This document shows positions 4,976 to 11,658 of a DNA stretch of 13,092 nucleotides, piece by piece. Numbering within the stretch: position 1 is the stretch's first letter; each line of letters begins with the position of its first letter. The translations under genes and the position numbers were made by a program. The notes under the pieces were generated by a model. It made no database searches and was not told the origin of the DNA. It was given only the letters and a program-made list of their open reading frames with translations. Source of the DNA: DASYQD01 sp036005845 (GTDB lineage: Bacteria; Acidobacteriota; Thermoanaerobaculia; Multivoradales; JAIOJS01); assembly GCA_036005845.1 (NCBI GenBank), contig DASYQD010000140.1, positions 1-13,092 on the forward strand. The letters are read 5' to 3'.

Positions 4976-6634
4976 CTACGTCTGCAGCACGCCGGTCCTG
5001 AACTCCGGCAGCTCGGGGTTGCAGGCGGCTGCCGCCAGGCTCGCCGAGACGACCTCGCGCGTCTTCGCGGGGTCGATGATGCCGTCGACCCAGAGGCGCG
5101 CCGCGGCGTAGCGCGGGTCCATGGTGCGGGTGTAGTGGTCCTGGATGCGCGACAGCAGCTCGGCCCTCTCCTCTTCGCTCACGTCGTCGCGCCGGCCGAG
5201 CTGGATCGATAAGAGGGTCTTGCTCGCCTGCTCGCCCCCCATGACGGCGATCGACGCCGACGGCCAGGCCCAGGCGAAGCGCGGCGCGTAGGCCTTGCCG
5301 CACATCGCGTAGTTGCCGGCGCCGTAGGAGTTGCCGACGAAGACGGTGATCTTCGGCACCACCGAGTTGGCGACGGCGTTCACCATCTTGGCGCCGTCCT
5401 TGATGATGCCGCCGTGCTCGGCGCGGGTGCCGACCATGAAGCCGGTGACGTCCTGCAGGAAGAGCAGCGGGATGCCCTTCTGGTTGCAGAGCTCGACGAA
5501 ACGGGCGCCCTTGTCGGCAGAGTCGGAGTAGATGACGCCGCCGATCTGCAGCTCCTTCTCGCCCTTGGTGCCCAGTTTCTTGTGCACGATCGAGCGCTGG
5601 TTGGCGACGACGCCCACCGCCCAGCCGTCGAGCCAGCCGGTGCCGCAGACGATCGTCTGGCCGTAGGTCGGCTTGAACTCCTCGAGCTCGCTGCCGTCGA
5701 GCAGGCGCGCCAGCAGCTCGTAGGTGTCGTACGGCCGCGAGCGGTCGACCGGCAGCACGCCGTAGAGCTCTTCGGGCGAGTGCAGCGGTGGCCGGCTCTC
5801 GCGGCGCGCGAACGGCGCGCGGTCAGCGGCTTTGAGCTGTGCGAGCTGGCGGCGCATCATCGCCAGGCAGGTCGCGTCGTCGGGGTGGCGATGGTCGACG
5901 ACGCCCGAGACGTCGCACTGCACCAGCGCGCCGCCGAGGTCCTCGACCTCGACGCTCTCGCCGATCGCGGCCTTCACCAGGTGTGGGCCGGCGAGGAAGA
6001 TCGAGCCGGTGCCTTCGACGATGTGCGCCTCGTCGCTCATGATCGGCAGGTAGGCGCCGCCCGCCACGCACGGCCCCATGATCGCCGCCATCTGGAAGAC
6101 GCCGAGGGCCGACAGCCGCGCGTTGTTGAAGAAGATGCGGCCGTAGTGCTCGCGGTCGGGGAAGATCTCGTCCTGCATGGGCAGGAAGACGCCGGCCGAG
6201 TCGACCAGGTAGACGACCGGCAGGCGGTTCTCGAGCGCCACCTCCTGCGCGCGCAGCAGCTTCTTGATGCCGAGCGGGAACTTAGCGCCCGCCTTCACGG
6301 TCGCATCGTCGGCGACGATCACCGTCGGCCGGCCGTGCACCTGGCCGACCGTGGCGAGGAGACCGCCGCCGGGCGCGCCGCCGTGGTCTTCGTACATCCC
6401 CCACGCCGCCCAGAGGCCGATCTCGAGCGGGGTGGTGCCGGGGTCGAGGAGCGCCGCCACGCGCTCACGCGCGGAGAGCTTGCCGCGCTCGCGCTGCTTC
6501 TTCTGTGCCTGGGCGCCGCCGCCGAGCTGGAGGCGATCCTCCTCAGCGGACAGCTCGGCGAGCCGGGCGCGCCAGTGGGCGTCGCGGCGAGCGAAGGCCT
6601 CGTTGCGCGCGAGACGGCTTTGCAGGATTGCCAG
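4976..6634 (-). CDS. Acyl-CoA carboxylase carboxyltransferase (beta) subunit, methylcrotonyl/geranyl-CoA carboxylase type
   Basis: The enzyme transfers carboxyl from carboxybiotin to an acyl-CoA. From CTG at 6634 it has 552 residues, close to the usual 535-550 of this family. The N-terminus (M)AILQSRLARNEAF and the GGGAQAQKKQRERGKLSARE region (38-57) match the start expected of methylcrotonyl-CoA carboxylase beta subunits. Later landmarks are GGAYLPIMSDEAHIV, GSIFLAGPHLVKAA, FLQDVTGFMVG, and GNSYGAGNYAMCGKAY with WPSASIAVMGGEQ: the two crotonase-fold halves with their oxyanion loops. The first ordinary start, GTG at 6460, would delete 58 conserved-looking residues. GGAGG sits 8 bases before the CTG, and no ATG, GTG or TTG lies between the upstream in-frame TAG and the CTG. 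The biotin carboxylase subunit is not in the window. A link to the AtuA operon is likely but inferred. Confidence 0.9.
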   Translation of the reverse strand: MAILQSRLARNEAFARRDAHWRARLAELSAEEDRLQLGGGAQAQKKQRERGKLSARERVAALLDPGTTPLEIGLWAAWGMYEDHGGAPGGGLLATVGQVHGRPTVIVADDATVKAGAKFPLGIKKLLRAQEVALENRLPVVYLVDSAGVFLPMQDEIFPDREHYGRIFFNNARLSALGVFQMAAIMGPCVAGGAYLPIMSDEAHIVEGTGSIFLAGPHLVKAAIGESVEVEDLGGALVQCDVSGVVDHRHPDDATCLAMMRRQLAQLKAADRAPFARRESRPPLHSPEELYGVLPVDRSRPYDTYELLARLLDGSELEEFKPTYGQTIVCGTGWLDGWAVGVVANQRSIVHKKLGTKGEKELQIGGVIYSDSADKGARFVELCNQKGIPLLFLQDVTGFMVGTRAEHGGIIKDGAKMVNAVANSVVPKITVFVGNSYGAGNYAMCGKAYAPRFAWAWPSASIAVMGGEQASKTLLSIQLGRRDDVSEEERAELLSRIQDHYTRTMDPRYAAARLWVDGIIDPAKTREVVSASLAAAACNPELPEFRTGVLQT

Positions 6635-6642
6635 TGGGGTGT

Positions 6643-6647
6643 CCTCC
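6643..6647 (-). promoter_or_regulatory. Shine-Dalgarno that supports a CTG start for the carboxyltransferase
   Basis: The plus-strand CCTCC is GGAGG on the coding strand, followed by GA, and lies 8 bases before CTG at 6634-6632. This is the best ribosome binding site upstream of the gene and has no ATG, GTG or TTG at workable distance in frame. Confidence 0.6.
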
Positions 6648-6657
6648 GATCCGCCGC

Positions 6658-6669
6658 GATTCTAGAATC
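6658..6669. promoter_or_regulatory. Palindromic divergent promoter element GATTCTAGAATC
   Basis: The 12-base perfect palindrome places TAGAAT, a five-of-six match to TATAAT, on both strands. On the plus strand TAGAAT (6663-6668) ends 6 bases before the GTG of the MoaD-MoaE gene at 6675, predicting a leaderless transcript. On the minus strand TAGAAT (6664-6659) would start a transcript near 6652, just before the GGAGG of the carboxyltransferase. The two -10 boxes overlap, so the promoters may compete. Neither has a clear -35. Confidence 0.5.
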
Positions 6670-6674
6670 CTTCC

Positions 6675-7376
6675 GTGCGTGTGCGCCTGCTCGCCTTCGC
6701 TTCCGCCGCCGACGCCGTCGGCGGTGCCGAGCAAGACTTCGACGTGCCGGACGCGAGCAACGTCGCCATGCTGCGCGACCTGCTGGGCGCCCGGCACCCC
6801 GCGCTGCGGCCGTTGCTGTCGCGGCTCGCCATCGCCGTCGACGGGGAGGTAGTGGGTGACGAAGCGCCGCTGCGCGACGGCGTCGAGGTGGCGCTGTTGC
6901 CGCCGGTGTCGGGTGGGCGCGGTCCGCTGGTGCGGCTCACCGAGGAACCGCTCGACGTCGCGGCGATCGCCGCCGCTGTCGCGAGCCCGGACTGCGGAGC
7001 GGTGGTGAGCTTCGTCGGCACGGTGCGCGACGCGCACGGCGGACGTCCGGTCGAGCGCCTCACCTATTCGGCGTACCGGCCGATGGCGGAGCGGCGGCTC
7101 GCCGCGCTCGCCGCGGAGTTGGAGGAGCGCCACGGCGTGCGGCTCGCCGTCGTGCACCGGCTGGGCACGCTGCTGCCGGGCGAGGCGAGCGTGGCGATCG
7201 TGGCCGCGGCGCCGCATCGCGACGCGGCGTTCGTGGCAACGCGCGAGTGCCTCGAGCGCCTCAAGCGCGAGATACCGGTGTGGAAGCGCGAGCACTACGC
7301 CGATGGCAGCGCGCGCTGGCGCGAGGACGAGCCCCTCATGAAGCCCAGCGAGGCCGCTGTTAGCATCGGCCCATGA
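6675..7376 (+). CDS. Molybdopterin synthase MoaD-MoaE fusion
   Basis: The protein has 233 residues. Residues 1-81 are a MoaD-like ubiquitin-fold sulfur carrier ending LLPPVSGG, with Gly80-Gly81. Residues about 88-233 are MoaE: GAVVSFVGTVRDAHGGRPVE, LTYSAYRPMAERRL, HRLGTLLPGEASVAI, and LKREIPVWKREHY. Lys197 and Lys204 align with the catalytic lysines of E. coli MoaE (119 and 126). Together the domains make molybdopterin synthase, which converts precursor Z to molybdopterin. In separate MoaD proteins the Gly-Gly must be the free C-terminus to become a thiocarboxylate; here it is internal, followed by RGPLVRL, so cleavage after Gly81 is expected, as reported for the mycobacterial fusion MoaX. 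The start GTG at 6675 lacks a Shine-Dalgarno but sits 6 bases after TAGAAT. Its stop overlaps the next ATG (ATGA, 7373-7376). Confidence 0.92.
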   Translation: MRVRLLAFASAADAVGGAEQDFDVPDASNVAMLRDLLGARHPALRPLLSRLAIAVDGEVVGDEAPLRDGVEVALLPPVSGGRGPLVRLTEEPLDVAAIAAAVASPDCGAVVSFVGTVRDAHGGRPVERLTYSAYRPMAERRLAALAAELEERHGVRLAVVHRLGTLLPGEASVAIVAAAPHRDAAFVATRECLERLKREIPVWKREHYADGSARWREDEPLMKPSEAAVSIGP

Positions 7377-8602
7377 CGCGCCACCGCCAGCCGCTGCCCT
7401 TCTTCGCCGCCCTTCTCTTCGCACTCCTCGCCGCCTGCGCGTCGACGCAGCAGGCGACGGTCGCGCCGCCGCCGCCGATCGTCGCGGCGCCGGCACCTTC
7501 GGCCAACGCAGCGCCGGCGGCTCCCGCGGCCGCGGCGACACTTCCGGCTCTTCCGGACGACATCCTCTGGGTCCGCGACTCCGCCGAGTACCGCGCTCTC
7601 TCGGTGCAGGCCTACTCGCTCGCCGGCCGCCGCCTCGAGGAGCTGGCCGCCGGCCGGCAACCGGGCACCTGGGCGGTGGCGCTCGACGTCGACGAGACGG
7701 TGCTCTCCAACCTCGACCACGAGATCGAGCTCGAGGCCAACAACGGCGTCTTCGACGAGGCCGGCTGGCAGCGCTGGGTGGCGCGTCGCAGCGCGCCGGT
7801 GCTGCCGGGCGCCGTGCCGTTTCTCGAGCGCGTGCACCGCATGGGCGGCAAGATCGCGCTGGTGACCAACCGCGACGAGTTCATGCGCGCCGACACCGAG
7901 GCCAACCTGCGCTCCGAGGGCGTGCCCTTCGACCTGCTGCTGCTGCGCCCGAGCCCCGACAAGGGCGCCAAGCAGCCGCGCTGGGACGCCGTCGAGCAGG
8001 GCACCGCCGCGCCGGGCGTGCCGCCGCTCGAGATCGTCATGTGGGTGGGCGACAACATCAAGGACTTCCCCGGCGGCGACCAGTCGCTGCGCCGGGCGCC
8101 GGCCGAGGCGCTGGCGGCGTTCGGCGACCGCTTCATCATCATCCCCAACCCGCTCTACGGCTCGTGGAAACCGAGCGCGGCGCCGATGGCGCCAGCGACG
8201 CAGGCGCCCGCCGCGCCACCGGCGGCGATGCCGCAGCCCGCTCCGGCCGCACCCGCGGCCTCGAACGGCGCCGCGCCGGCCGACGACATGGCGGACGGCA
8301 AGGTCTACGTGGACGAGGTACGAGCGCTGCTCGAGAAGTCCCTACCCGCGAAGCTGCGCGTCACCATCCGCGGCAACCTCGCCGACGGCTGCACGAAGCT
8401 CCAGGAGCCCCAGGTCACGCGGCAGCGGCGCGCCTTCCACATCGCGCTCCCGGCGACGCGCGAGAAGGGCAGGATGTGCACCGAGGCGCTGGTGCCCTTC
8501 GAGCGCGCGGTGCCGGTGAGCATCACCGGCCTCCCCAGCGGCACCTACACCGTCGAAGCCGGCGGCAAGACCGACCAGTTCACCCTCGACCAGGACAACT
8601 AG
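7373..8602 (+). CDS. HAD-superfamily acid phosphatase / 5'-nucleotidase lipoprotein (e(P4)-like) with an extra C-terminal domain
   Basis: The protein has 409 residues. A lipoprotein signal (FFAALLFALLAAC, lipobox Cys22) precedes an Ala/Pro linker to about residue 60. The HAD domain follows: motif I ALDVDETVLSN (nucleophile Asp105, acid/base Asp107), motif II LVTNR (Thr165), a Lys-rich stretch SPDKGAKQPR, and motif IV VGDNIKDFPGGD (Asp227, Asp231). This is the class B/e(P4) acid phosphatase pattern, which dephosphorylates nucleoside monophosphates at the outer membrane. A second Ala/Pro linker (267-303) leads to a domain at about 308-409 containing GNLADGCTKL, RMCTEALVPFE and GLPSGTYTVEAGG. 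I have the impression of having seen this Cys-containing beta-rich domain in other secreted proteins, but cannot name it; Cys340 and Cys369 may form a disulfide. The gene is coupled to MoaD-MoaE by ATGA, with no obvious functional link. Confidence 0.85.
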   Translation: MTRHRQPLPFFAALLFALLAACASTQQATVAPPPPIVAAPAPSANAAPAAPAAAATLPALPDDILWVRDSAEYRALSVQAYSLAGRRLEELAAGRQPGTWAVALDVDETVLSNLDHEIELEANNGVFDEAGWQRWVARRSAPVLPGAVPFLERVHRMGGKIALVTNRDEFMRADTEANLRSEGVPFDLLLLRPSPDKGAKQPRWDAVEQGTAAPGVPPLEIVMWVGDNIKDFPGGDQSLRRAPAEALAAFGDRFIIIPNPLYGSWKPSAAPMAPATQAPAAPPAAMPQPAPAAPAASNGAAPADDMADGKVYVDEVRALLEKSLPAKLRVTIRGNLADGCTKLQEPQVTRQRRAFHIALPATREKGRMCTEALVPFERAVPVSITGLPSGTYTVEAGGKTDQFTLDQDN

Positions 8603-8652
8603 TCGGCCGCGGCGCGCGGCCCCATCCGCCACGGTCTTTCGCTGTCTCTGGA

Positions 8653-8681
8653 CCCCTTCTCCCCGGCGAGGGGAGAAGGGG
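8653..8681. repeat. REP-like palindrome in a convergent spacer
   Basis: CCCCTTCTCCCC (8653-8664) and GGGGAGAAGGGG (8670-8681) are perfect 12-base inverted copies around GGCGA, followed by GCAGGGGATGAGGGG. This purine/pyrimidine-biased palindrome resembles dispersed intergenic repeats in many GC-rich genomes. It lies 50 bases past the phosphatase stop and may stop or protect that transcript, but it has no T tract on the plus strand. Confidence 0.7.
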
Positions 8682-8715
8682 CAGGGGATGAGGGGTGGCA
8701 GATGTAACCCGCCAG

Positions 8716-8746
8716 AAAAAAAAAGTGGGCGCTTGGGGAGCGCCCA
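8716..8746 (-). terminator. Intrinsic terminator of the ECF sigma/protease operon
   Basis: On the minus strand, TGGGCGCT and AGCGCCCA form an 8-bp perfect stem with a 5-base loop (8746-8726), followed one base later (G·C ends, then T) by a run of nine T (8724-8716). It lies about 125 bases beyond the stop of the SH3/gluzincin gene, in the right orientation to end that operon. The plus-strand gene has no T-tract terminator of this kind. Confidence 0.8.
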
Positions 8747-8871
8747 TGGAGAAAAGGGTGAGGCGCTGATCATACTCGATTGCGTTGCGAGCGCAAGAGG
8801 GCCCGTGTCACAAACGGGATAACGGCCGCTCGGCGGCTGGACGTGAGGCCAAGTGCCGGCAGCGGCTGCGG

Positions 8872-10347
8872 CTACGGCGCCGGAGACGCCTCGGCCGCGG
8901 GCCACGGCGCACCCGGCGGCGACGGTGGCCCGCCCCGGATCCACGCTGCGAGGCCGGCATCCAGCTCCTCCCACGACCGTCCCAGGGCCGCCTGCAGCGC
9001 CTCCGGCGTCGGCGGCACGCCCGACGCCACGTCACGCAGGTAACGGCGGAACGGTGCCTGCAGCTCGCCGGCGAGCAGGAAGCGGATGAAGAAGCTCGCC
9101 TCGGCGTAGGCGAACCCGGGCGGCCGCACGGCGTGGAACTCGGCGTCGTCCATCGCGACGAGCCGTGCGAGCGGCACCAGCGCGCCACGCGCGAGCTGTC
9201 GCCGCAGGAGCTCGCGCGACGCCTCGCCGCCGTGCATCTCGAAGAAGCTGCCGAAGCGCAGCGTGGTGCCGCTCACCGTGCCGGTCTCGACGCCCGCCGC
9301 GCCGCCGATGCGCGACTCGGCAAGGTCGTCGGCCATCCCCTCGTCGAGCCAGGGCGGCAGCGCCGGCCCGAGACCGCGGCGGCCGAGCGCGTGCACCAGC
9401 TCGTGCACCAGCGTCGTGCGCACGTCGTCGAGCAGGCGGCCTTCGCGGTAGAGGGCGACGAGGCCGTGCGCGTAGTGGCCGGTCTCGGCGGCGGGGCCGC
9501 CGGTGCGGCGCAGGAACTCGTCGTAGCTCGCGCGGCGGCGGAACAGCACCACCGTCTCCGCCGGCTCGCCGGCCAGCTCGAGGCCGTAGCGAGCGCGATA
9601 GGCGGCGTCGACGGCGCCGGCGGCGCGGTCGAGAAGGAGCAGGAGCGCCGGCTCGTCGACGTCGGTGAGCAACGCGTAGGGACCGAGCTTGCGAGCCACG
9701 ACTTCGCCCGCGCCGCTCGCGCCGTCAGTGCGCTGGCCGCCCGCGGGCTCGCCGGCATCCGTGCTCGGGCCCGTTTCGGCGAGCACCTCGCGCGCGGCGG
9801 CGAGCAACTCGGGCGCCGCGGCGCGGCCGCCCACCGGCCGCACCGGCTCGACGGCGCTGCCGAGCGGCGGGCCTGAATCTCCCGAGCCCGGGCGCACGCG
9901 CACCCAGCCTTCGCGGCCGTGCCAGCGCACGCGGCGCCAGTCGCCGCGCGCTTCGAGCACCGAGACGTTGGCGATGGCGGTCGCGGCGACGACGACCGGC
10001 GCGTGCGGCGCCGGCCGCGCCCGCAACGCGTCGCCGGGCCGCAACCAGACCTCCGGCCACACGCCCGGCGGCAGGTCGGCGGGGCCGCGCGGCTCCGCCT
10101 CGAGTGTCGGCCGCGGCACCACGATGACGAGCGGCGGCGGCACCGGCTCGCGCGGCGCCGGCGGGCCGAGGTGCCGCTCGCGCGCCGCGGCGATCCAGCC
10201 GCCGAGGAGCGGCCACGCCGCGGCGCGCTGCAGGCTCGGCGAGTGCGGGTAGAGACCGGCCCACGCCTCGACGCCGACCGCCAGCGCCGCGACCGTCAGT
10301 GCCGCGACGAGCAGCGCCGCGAGCGCCTGCAGCCACCAACGATGCAC
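8872..10347 (-). CDS. Membrane-anchored SH3-domain zinc metallopeptidase (gluzincin, peptidase MA-like)
   Basis: From GTG at 10347 the protein has 491 residues. Residues 5-28 form one N-terminal membrane helix, so the rest is probably periplasmic. A Pro-rich segment (62-80) leads to a bacterial SH3-like domain at about 100-153, ending WRRVRWHGREGWVRVRP. The peptidase domain (about 220-470) carries HEXXH as HELVH (His315, Glu316, His319) and downstream LPPWLDEGMADDLAE, in which Glu336 is the likely third zinc ligand, as in gluzincins of the peptidase MA type. It is the last gene of the sigma/anti-sigma/PDZ operon, 14 bases after the PDZ stop, with the terminator downstream. The start is uncertain because no Shine-Dalgarno is visible; the open frame continues upstream only as a shadow of the PDZ gene. 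It could cleave an envelope protein or peptidoglycan-associated substrate. The target is unknown. Confidence 0.8.
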   Translation of the reverse strand: MHRWWLQALAALLVAALTVAALAVGVEAWAGLYPHSPSLQRAAAWPLLGGWIAAARERHLGPPAPREPVPPPLVIVVPRPTLEAEPRGPADLPPGVWPEVWLRPGDALRARPAPHAPVVVAATAIANVSVLEARGDWRRVRWHGREGWVRVRPGSGDSGPPLGSAVEPVRPVGGRAAAPELLAAAREVLAETGPSTDAGEPAGGQRTDGASGAGEVVARKLGPYALLTDVDEPALLLLLDRAAGAVDAAYRARYGLELAGEPAETVVLFRRRASYDEFLRRTGGPAAETGHYAHGLVALYREGRLLDDVRTTLVHELVHALGRRGLGPALPPWLDEGMADDLAESRIGGAAGVETGTVSGTTLRFGSFFEMHGGEASRELLRRQLARGALVPLARLVAMDDAEFHAVRPPGFAYAEASFFIRFLLAGELQAPFRRYLRDVASGVPPTPEALQAALGRSWEELDAGLAAWIRGGPPSPPGAPWPAAEASPAP

Positions 10348-10361
10348 GCGTACATTGTGCG

Positions 10362-11153
10362 CTACCGCTGCTGGTCGGCCAGCCGCTTCTCGAGGTCGCG
10401 CAAGCGCCGTTCGAGCGCCTCGACCTTCTTCTGCATGCTGGCGCGGTCCTCCACCTCCCACTCGATGCGGTGCCGCACCTGCGGGTCGGCGAAGGCGTCC
10501 GCCATCTCGGCGCCGAACTGCTCGCCCCAGCGCCCCATCTCCTCGCCGAACTTCTCCCACTCCTTGGCGTTGGGGATGACGACGACGGTGCCGTCGCCGT
10601 CCTCGTCGCGCAGCAGGTGGCCCTGCATGAGCTTGCCCAGCTCGAGCACCCGCCCTTCGCGCTCGACGAGCGTCGCCTGCAGCGTGCGTCGCGAGCCGTC
10701 GCGCACCACTTCGAGGCTCACCTTGTCGTCGGCCTTCTTCGGCGCGATCAGCTCGCGCAGGCTCCACGAGCTCTGCACCGGCTTGCCGTCGATCGCGACG
10801 AGCACGTCGCCGACTTCGACGCCGGCGTTCGCGGCCGGGCTGTCGGTCTCGACGTGGGCGACGAGCACGCCGGCGTCGTCGCCGGCGTTGAAGTGACGGC
10901 GCAGCTCCGGCGTCAGCTCGAGAAGGTCGACGCCGAGGAAGCCGCGCTTGCCGTGGACGAGGAGCGGCCGCGGTACACGCGCGCGCACGACGGCGCGCTC
11001 GCGGATGCGGTTGTCGACGGAGCGGTTGACGGTGCCGCTCGTCGAGGATGCGATGGCCGTCGCGGGCAGCGCGGCGGCCAGCAGGAGCAACATGGGAAGC
11101 ACGCGGCAGCGCGCGCGCCGGGTGGAGGTCGAGGAGGTCGGGCGATCGTTCAT
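10362..11153 (-). CDS. Secreted PDZ-domain protein with C-terminal coiled coil
   Basis: The 263-residue protein starts at ATG 11153, with AAGGAG (11165-11160) six bases upstream. An in-frame ATG at 11195 is rejected because its GAGG is only two bases away. Residues 12-35 are a signal peptide (basic start, MLLLLAAALP core, cleavage near ATAIA). A single PDZ domain covers about 70-163: RGFLGVDL, DSPAANAGVEVGDVLVAIDG, and SLEVVRDGSRRTLQATL. No protease domain is attached, unlike DegS or HtrA. The segment at about 196-230 is acidic, and 236-262 (MQKKVEALERRLRDLEKRLA) is a coiled coil suited to dimerisation. It lies between the anti-sigma gene and the metallopeptidase gene in one operon. In known envelope-stress pathways PDZ domains read the C-termini of misfolded proteins; that role here is inferred. 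Confidence 0.85.
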   Translation of the reverse strand: MNDRPTSSTSTRRARCRVLPMLLLLAAALPATAIASSTSGTVNRSVDNRIRERAVVRARVPRPLLVHGKRGFLGVDLLELTPELRRHFNAGDDAGVLVAHVETDSPAANAGVEVGDVLVAIDGKPVQSSWSLRELIAPKKADDKVSLEVVRDGSRRTLQATLVEREGRVLELGKLMQGHLLRDEDGDGTVVVIPNAKEWEKFGEEMGRWGEQFGAEMADAFADPQVRHRIEWEVEDRASMQKKVEALERRLRDLEKRLADQQR

Positions 11154-11217
11154 GGTCGTCTCCTTGCCGTGTCTATCGAAGTGCGAGCTCGTCATGTCCT
11201 CGGTGTCTGCACTGCGT

Positions 11218-11658
11218 TCAGCGTTTGCCAGCGCCTAGCGCGGCACCCACTCCCGGCCCGGCTGCCGCGATGGGCAGCGACGAGACGTCGAGCACCACGT
11301 CGACCTGCTCGTTGCCGCCGAGATAGAGCACCGGCGCCGGCGCCGCGACCTGCTCGTGCAGCTCGGCCAGCTCGCGGGCGATGGCCGCCGACTCCGCGCG
11401 CAGCGCCGCGCGGCGTTTCTCGTGCTGCCACGCCTGCCGGCCCACCGCGGCGCCCCAGACACCGCCAACGATCACCACCATCGTCGCCGCGGCGGTGACC
11501 CAGGCAGGGATCGATACACGCCGCGGCCGCGCGGGACCTTCAGAACGGTCGAGACGGGCCAGCACGCGCGTAGTGAAGCCGGGCCCGGGCGTCGCCGCCG
11601 GCAGGGCGCGCAGCGCCGCGCGCAGGCGATCGTCGCGTCGTTCGAAGCGATCAGTCAT
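11218..11658 (-). CDS. Probable membrane-bound anti-sigma factor
   Basis: The 146-residue protein has a charged N-terminal cytoplasmic region (RFERRDDRLRAALRALPAAT, then FTTRVLARLDR), one membrane helix at about 50-73 (WVTAAATMVVIVGGVWGAAV), a coiled-coil stretch (79-104), and a small outer domain with LYLGGNEQVDVVLDVSSLP. That topology and the 8-base overlap with the upstream ECF sigma gene (11651-11658) are the reasons for the call. It lacks the HXXXCXXC zinc motif of classical ZAS anti-sigma factors, so it belongs to another class or binds sigma differently. ATG at 11658 has AAGGGG five bases upstream. The function is inferred from position and topology rather than from a recognised family domain. 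Confidence 0.7.
   Translation of the reverse strand: MTDRFERRDDRLRAALRALPAATPGPGFTTRVLARLDRSEGPARPRRVSIPAWVTAAATMVVIVGGVWGAAVGRQAWQHEKRRAALRAESAAIARELAELHEQVAAPAPVLYLGGNEQVDVVLDVSSLPIAAAGPGVGAALGAGKR

Larger units (their letters stand above)
8603..8871. other. Convergent intergenic spacer, no gene seen
   Basis: The 269-base spacer separates the phosphatase lipoprotein (plus) from the gluzincin gene (minus). It holds the REP-like palindrome (8653-8681) and the minus-strand terminator (8716-8746). A short inverted repeat CCCGT-N7-ACGGG lies near 8803-8819. I see no coding region or tRNA in it. Confidence 0.7.

Noticed and set aside
4976..6460. GTG at 6460 as the carboxyltransferase start
   Set aside because: It would remove the GGG...RGKLSARER segment and the SRLARNEAF-type N-terminus expected of the family, and it lacks a good ribosome binding site compared with CTG 6634.
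10348..10767. Upstream extension of the gluzincin frame
   Set aside because: It overlaps the PDZ gene in another phase; the extension is Arg/Gly-rich, and the membrane anchor follows directly after GTG 10347, as expected of a true N-terminus.
11154..11195. ATG 11195 as the PDZ protein start
   Set aside because: Its GAGG is only two bases away, and ATG 11153 has AAGGAG at ideal spacing directly before a signal peptide.
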